8,821 nt of DNA from an uncultured Eubacteriales bacterium (lineage in GTDB: Bacteria > Bacillota > Clostridia > Oscillospirales > Acutalibacteraceae), in NCBI GenBank assembly GCA_948933715.1, contig CAQZPH010000036.1:1-8821 (forward strand), read 5' to 3'. Positions 5,119 through 8,821 of this stretch are shown here, in pieces (position 1 is the stretch's first letter; each line of letters begins with the position of its first letter). Under the pieces are notes generated by a model. That model had not been told where the DNA came from. It was given only the letters and a program-made list of their open reading frames with translations, and made no database searches. The translations under genes and the position numbers were made by a program.

Positions 5119-6387
5119 ATGTTTGTTGATGTGGCCAAAATAAAAATAAAAGCAGGTAATGGAGGAAATGGCGCGGTTTCATTCCACAGAGAAAAATACG
5201 TATCAGCCGGGGGCCCTGATGGCGGAGATGGCGGTAAAGGCGGAGATATTATATTCGTTGCTGATAATAATCTTTCTACGCTGGCTGATTTTAGATATAA
5301 AAGAAAATACGTAGCTAAAAATGGTGAAAATGGTAAAGCTGGAAGGTCATCAGGGAAAAGTGCCAAGGATTTGATTATTCGTGTACCTAAAGGAACCATT
5401 GTAAAAGAACTAAATAGTGGAAAAATAATGGCGGATATATCCACAGATGAAGAAGTTATAGTAGCAAAAGGTGGTAAAGGCGGTTTTGGAAATATGCATT
5501 TTGCAACACCAACAAGGCAAGTGCCAAGATTTTCAAAACCTGGCTCTCAGGGAGAAGAATTTGAAGTGCAACTTGAACTAAAACTTTTAGCGGACGTTGG
5601 TCTTGTAGGATTTCCGAACGTAGGAAAGTCAACATTAATATCTGTTGTGAGCCAGGCAAAACCAGTTATCGCAGATTATCATTTTACGACAATTACTCCA
5701 GTTTTAGGAGTAGTAAGAATGCATGAGGAATCTTCGTTTGTTATAGCAGATATTCCGGGATTAGTAGAAGGAGCAGGTGAAGGTGTAGGGCTTGGGCACC
5801 AGTTTTTAAGACATATTGAACGGTGCAGAATTCTAGTGCATATGGTTGATGTAGCCGGAAGCGAAGGCAGAAATCCTATAGAAGATTTTGAAGTTATTAA
5901 TAACGAATTAAAAAGTTTTAATGAGGATTTAGCAAAAAGACCAATGATAGTTGCCGGCAATAAGTGCGATTTAGCAGAGGATAAACAAATAGATGATTTT
6001 AAAGATTATGTAGAGTCAAAAGGATATAAGTTTTTCCCTATAATGGCTCCTATAAATCATGGTGTTGAACCACTTTTAAAAGAAATAGAAAAACAACTTT
6101 CTAAACTACCGCCAATTGCCATTTATGAAGTAGAAAAAATAGAGCATATGCATGCTGATAAAGATCAAGACGAAGTAAAAGTAATAAATAAAGATGGTAT
6201 TTATTTCGTTACAGGATCAAGGGTATTAAAGTTAATTAATTCAGTAAATTTTGACGATTACGAATCTTTACAGTACTTTCAAAAGATGATAATATCAATA
6301 GGAGTTATGGATGCTTTACGTAAAGCAGGTGTTAAAGAAGGAGACACAGTCAATATTTATGATTTTGAATTTGACTTTGTTGAATAG
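5119..6387 (+). CDS. obg: Obg family GTPase (50S assembly)
   Basis: This protein of about 422 residues is an essential GTPase that binds late 50S intermediates and is also linked to stress and growth control. The numbering here counts from the upstream ATG at 5116. The glycine-rich Obg fold occupies 1-158 (AGNGGNGAVSFHREKYV, GGDGGKGGD). The G domain shows G1 GFPNVGKS (165-172), the switch-I TT (191-192), G3 DIPG (212-215) and G4 NKCD (282-285). The expected G5 SAA-type motif reads IMAP (309-312), a departure from the family. A C-terminal Obg-specific domain spans about 345-423. Two adjacent ATGs are possible (5116, 5119); I prefer 5119 because it lies 7 nt from GAGGG and gives the usual MFVD start. 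The stop codon overlaps the mrnC ribosome binding site. Confidence 0.96.
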   Translation: MFVDVAKIKIKAGNGGNGAVSFHREKYVSAGGPDGGDGGKGGDIIFVADNNLSTLADFRYKRKYVAKNGENGKAGRSSGKSAKDLIIRVPKGTIVKELNSGKIMADISTDEEVIVAKGGKGGFGNMHFATPTRQVPRFSKPGSQGEEFEVQLELKLLADVGLVGFPNVGKSTLISVVSQAKPVIADYHFTTITPVLGVVRMHEESSFVIADIPGLVEGAGEGVGLGHQFLRHIERCRILVHMVDVAGSEGRNPIEDFEVINNELKSFNEDLAKRPMIVAGNKCDLAEDKQIDDFKDYVESKGYKFFPIMAPINHGVEPLLKEIEKQLSKLPPIAIYEVEKIEHMHADKDQDEVKVINKDGIYFVTGSRVLKLINSVNFDDYESLQYFQKMIISIGVMDALRKAGVKEGDTVNIYDFEFDFVE

Positions 6388-6398
6388 GAGGCAAAAGT

Positions 6399-6791
6399 TT
6401 GGATCGACTGTATGAAAAAAATTGCGACTATAAAACACTTAGTCCGCTAACACTTGCATTTATAGGTGACGGTGTATATGATTTACTCATCAGAGAACAA
6501 CTTGTATGTAAAATGAATTGTCAGGTGGGTAAACTACATAAAATGAAAGTGGAAAAAGTATGTTGTAAAGCTCAAGCTGAATTGATTGAAAAAATAATTC
6601 CTATGCTAACAGAAGAAGAGTTTTTAGTATATAAAAGAGGTAGAAATGCTCACACAAATCATACACCTAAAAATGCTTCTAATGCAGATTATCACAATTC
6701 TACCGGATTTGAATCTTTGATTGGATATATCTATTTAAAGGGAGATATGAAAAGGTTGAAAGAGATTTTTAGTATGATAGAAAAAATATAA
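6399..6791 (+). CDS. mrnC: Mini-ribonuclease III
   Basis: This 130-residue protein is a stand-alone RNase III catalytic domain without the double-stranded RNA-binding domain. In Bacillus subtilis this enzyme trims 23S rRNA precursor ends. The signature LSPLTLAFIGDGVYDLL (residues 14-30) holds the probable metal-binding Asp24, and GFESLIGYIYL (103-113) holds Glu105. KRGRNAHTNHTPKNAS (79-94) is the conserved basic loop region. The start is TTG at 6399, supported by a perfect AGGAGG (6386-6391) 7 nt upstream that overlaps the obg stop codon, so translation with obg is likely coupled. Its place next to obg and the L27 genes fits a role in 50S maturation. Confidence 0.95.
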   Translation: MDRLYEKNCDYKTLSPLTLAFIGDGVYDLLIREQLVCKMNCQVGKLHKMKVEKVCCKAQAELIEKIIPMLTEEEFLVYKRGRNAHTNHTPKNASNADYHNSTGFESLIGYIYLKGDMKRLKEIFSMIEKI

Positions 6792-6809
6792 ATTTAGGAG
6801 AGACTAATT

Positions 6810-7760
6810 ATGTCATCACTTAAAAAATTTGAAATTGAGATATGGGTTAAAGACATTTTGTTAATTTTATTAGGATGTTTTATTTATGCAATGTCAATAA
6901 ACTGTTTTACAGATCCTAATGATATTTCTCCAGGAGGAGTAATAGGTGTAGGTCAGCTAGTAGGAGATTTAACTGGTTTTCCAAAAGGAATGTTTTGCCT
7001 ATTAATGAACTTTCCGATATTTACATGGGCTTTTCTTGAATTAAACTGGAGAGGTCTTATAAAAAACTTATTTGCAACGGTGTCTTTAAATATAATTGTA
7101 GATTTAACGGCGCAATTTTTGCCAGCCTATAAAGGCGATATGATTTTAGCATCAATATTAGCTGGGGTTGTTGGTGGAATAGGATTAGGGCTAATATTCA
7201 TAAGAGGTGCAGCAACCGGTGGAACAGACCTTTTAGCAACGCTTACAAAGATTCATATGCCGCATATACCTGTGGGTAAGATTCTGTTTTTTATAGATGG
7301 TATTGTAGTTGCAATTTCTGCTGTTGTATATAGTATAGGAAGCAATGATCCTTATGCAATAATTAACGGAGCAACATATGCTGCTATACTATTGTTTATC
7401 CAAGCAAAGGTTATAGATACATTGATTTATGGAAGCAGTTTAGGAACAGGAAGAATGATGATTATCATTTCTAAGAAAAATGATGAAATATCTGAAAAAA
7501 TCATGACTGAATTAAAAAGAGGTGTTACAGCGCTGAAGTCCAGAGGTGCATATACTTCTGAAGAAGGAGAAGTGCTTTTAAGTGCAGTAAAGAAACAGGA
7601 AGTACATAAGACCTATGATATTATAAAATCTGTTGATAGAAATGCATTTGTTATAGTAGGAGAAGCAGGAGAAATAACAGGTTTAGGTTTTAAGGAACTT
7701 GATAAAGAATTAGAACGTTCGAATTTCTTTAAAAAGATAGCAGAGAAAAAAAATAAATAG
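6810..7760 (+). CDS. YitT family membrane protein with C-terminal DUF2179 domain
   Basis: This 316-residue protein has a YitT-type membrane region of roughly five to six helices (about 14-205). It includes INCFTDPNDISPGG (30-43) and the glycine-rich signature GAATGGTD (133-140). A cytoplasmic DUF2179 domain follows at about 215-295, with ELKRGVT, GAYTSEEGEVLL and DRNAFVIV...GEITGLGF. The transported substrate or role of the family is not established. AGGAG lies 9 nt before the ATG, and the gap after mrnC is only 18 bases, so it is probably the last gene of the obg-mrnC transcript. A hairpin terminator follows. Confidence 0.92.
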   Translation: MSSLKKFEIEIWVKDILLILLGCFIYAMSINCFTDPNDISPGGVIGVGQLVGDLTGFPKGMFCLLMNFPIFTWAFLELNWRGLIKNLFATVSLNIIVDLTAQFLPAYKGDMILASILAGVVGGIGLGLIFIRGAATGGTDLLATLTKIHMPHIPVGKILFFIDGIVVAISAVVYSIGSNDPYAIINGATYAAILLFIQAKVIDTLIYGSSLGTGRMMIIISKKNDEISEKIMTELKRGVTALKSRGAYTSEEGEVLLSAVKKQEVHKTYDIIKSVDRNAFVIVGEAGEITGLGFKELDKELERSNFFKKIAEKKNK

Positions 7761-7762
7761 TC

Positions 7763-7806
7763 AAAAAGTGTACCGCTTTTTATTGGGTATTAAGTGGTAC
7801 ATTTTT
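7763..7806 (+). terminator. Terminator between the two YitT genes
   Basis: AAAAA-G-TGTACCGC (7763-7776) pairs with GTGGTACATTTTT (7794-7806) with one bulged G and one G-U pair, around a 17-base loop. The T run overlaps the base of the stem, and more T-rich sequence follows. It probably ends or reduces transcription before the second YitT gene. No strong separate promoter was seen for that gene. Confidence 0.65.
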
Positions 7807-7846
7807 CTCTATATTTTGGTGTAACTAAGGGGAGTAATTTATATAA

Positions 7847-8638
7847 ATGCGCACTTATTTTGATGTTATTGAAGAGAAAACAAATAATATTGTTTGTGTA
7901 TTAATGGGATGTTTACTTTTTTCAATCTCAGTAAACTGCTTTACAGCCCCCAATTTGATATCTCCAGGGGGAATAGTTGGAATAGGCCAAATTATTTCTG
8001 ACTTTACAGGAATGCCAAGTGGTATTTTATGTATCCTTTTGAATGTACCCATTTTTGTTTGCGGTGCTATAAAGTTTGGAATTAAATCGGTCTTTAAAAA
8101 TGTTTTTGTAGCACTGACGATGTATATATCTATTGATGCAACGGCTAAGATAATGCCAGCTTATATGGGTAGTGAGTTAATGGCATCAATTTTAGCGGGA
8201 ATTATAGGTGGAACTGGCTTAGCATTGATTTTTATTACAGGAAGATCAACTGCAGGAACTGGACTTTTATCAGTGATAATTAATGATTATATTCCTAACG
8301 TTAAAATAGGGGATATAATACTTTTTTTAGATGGGGTTATAGTTTTAATGTCTGCTCTTGTGTATGGTATTAAAGATAAAAATTTTGTATTAATTGGGAG
8401 CAAAGCCATATATGCAATAATTTTGTTATGCATACAAGCAAGGTTAATAAATGAGATCTCCAAAGTTAAAAATAAAAGTTTAAAAATTAAAAATATTATA
8501 TTTGTTGTTAGGCAAATAAGTAAAGATATGTTAAGAGGAACAAAAGGTAACATTAAAGAGAAAATTAAAGTTACTTTGTTAAGATCTGAAAAGATTAAAA
8601 GAGATAATTCAGGTACAATTTTAATTGAGAAAATATAA
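7847..8638 (+). CDS. Divergent YitT family membrane protein lacking DUF2179
   Basis: This 263-residue protein is a paralogue of the preceding one. Its membrane region (about 13-201) aligns along its whole length, for example SVNCFTAPNLISPGG against SINCFTDPNDISPGG, and AYMGSELMASILAG against AYKGDMILASILAG. It differs in two ways. The signature GAATGGTD is GRSTAGTG here (132-139), losing the Asp. After about residue 201 the DUF2179 domain is replaced by a short, very basic tail (Lys/Arg-rich, about 60 residues) that I do not recognise. I saw no single frameshift that restores a DUF2179 domain. The ribosome binding site AAGGGGAG is 12 nt from the ATG, rather far, and an in-frame TAA directly precedes the ATG. 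It may be a neofunctionalised or decaying copy. Confidence 0.82.
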   Translation: MRTYFDVIEEKTNNIVCVLMGCLLFSISVNCFTAPNLISPGGIVGIGQIISDFTGMPSGILCILLNVPIFVCGAIKFGIKSVFKNVFVALTMYISIDATAKIMPAYMGSELMASILAGIIGGTGLALIFITGRSTAGTGLLSVIINDYIPNVKIGDIILFLDGVIVLMSALVYGIKDKNFVLIGSKAIYAIILLCIQARLINEISKVKNKSLKIKNIIFVVRQISKDMLRGTKGNIKEKIKVTLLRSEKIKRDNSGTILIEKI

Positions 8639-8735
8639 AATTTTATTAAAATAGTAGATAAATGAGTTTATAAAAATTCAATGAAATCTTTGTGATTTTA
8701 ATTTCAACTATTTTTTACCATAAAAATACGGGATT

Positions 8736-8774
8736 AAAAAAAGAACGACATTCCAGTAATTGGAATGTCGCTTT
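8736..8774 (-). terminator. Intrinsic terminator, strongest on the minus strand
   Basis: CGACATTCCA (8746-8755) and TGGAATGTCG (8761-8770) form a perfect 10-bp stem around GTAAT. On the minus strand seven T follow three bases after the stem (8742-8736). On the plus strand only CTTT follows. It most likely ends a minus-strand gene entering from the right; a minus-strand frame ending in TAA at 8797-8795 is compatible, but too short to identify. It may also stop read-through from the YitT gene. Confidence 0.75.
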
Positions 8775-8821
8775 AAAAAATAGTGATTTATTTTTTAATA
8801 ATTCTTAACTAAGTTTAGATC

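Noticed and set aside
5082..5444. Proline-rich minus-strand open reading frame opposite the start of obg
   Set aside because: It is the antisense shadow of the glycine-rich Obg N-terminus (GGN/GGC repeats read as Pro and Ala codons); no ribosome binding site or family supports it.
8773..8798. AT-only inverted repeat TTAAAAAATA / TATTTTTTAA
   Set aside because: In DNA this AT-rich such repeats are common, the stem would be weak, and a better hairpin is adjacent.
8795..8821. Possible C-terminal codons of a minus-strand gene ending in TAA at 8797-8795
   Set aside because: Only eight codons are inside the window; the neighbouring minus-strand terminator makes it plausible, but the sequence cannot support a gene call.

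Overview
The window looks like chromosomal housekeeping DNA from a low-GC Firmicute, most likely a member of the Clostridia. The evidence is the AT-rich intergenic DNA and codon use, strong AGGAGG-type ribosome binding sites, a T-box riboswitch on tyrS, the rplU-prp-rpmA arrangement with a Prp-cleavable extension on L27, Mini-III RNase, and YitT and DUF378 membrane proteins. I could not search a database, so no species is proposed.

Layout from left to right. The first ~45 bases are the 3' end of a 5S rRNA, so an rRNA operon ends here. A bidirectional terminator separates it from a convergent DUF378 membrane protein gene on the minus strand. Next come a single tRNA-Pro(GGG) with its own promoter and terminator, and a monocistronic gene for an exported LCAT-like alpha/beta hydrolase whose promoter carries three copies of a short half-site. 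That gene converges on tyrS (minus strand), and the two share one bidirectional hairpin.

The 617 bases between the start of tyrS and the start of rplU are purely regulatory. The tyrS side has a promoter and a complete T-box leader, with Tyr specifier UAC, antiterminator and terminator all readable. The rplU side has a promoter overlapped by a 22-bp perfect palindrome, then a structured 5' leader that is probably the ribosomal protein L21 leader. On the plus strand follow rplU, prp, rpmA, an internal hairpin terminator, obg, mrnC and yitT-A. After another hairpin comes a second, divergent yitT paralogue. The right end holds a hairpin that terminates best on the minus strand, probably for a gene just outside the window.

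The rplU-to-mrnC block reads as a 50S-assembly cluster. L21 and L27 are 50S proteins, Prp trims the L27 N-terminus, Obg is a 50S maturation GTPase, and Mini-III processes 23S rRNA precursor. I found no mobile element, CRISPR array, prophage or clear new defence or biosynthetic system. The points most worth checking are the palindromic promoter elements (upstream of the hydrolase and of rplU), the Cys-rich exported hydrolase, the divergent second YitT protein, and the unusual G5 motif in Obg.
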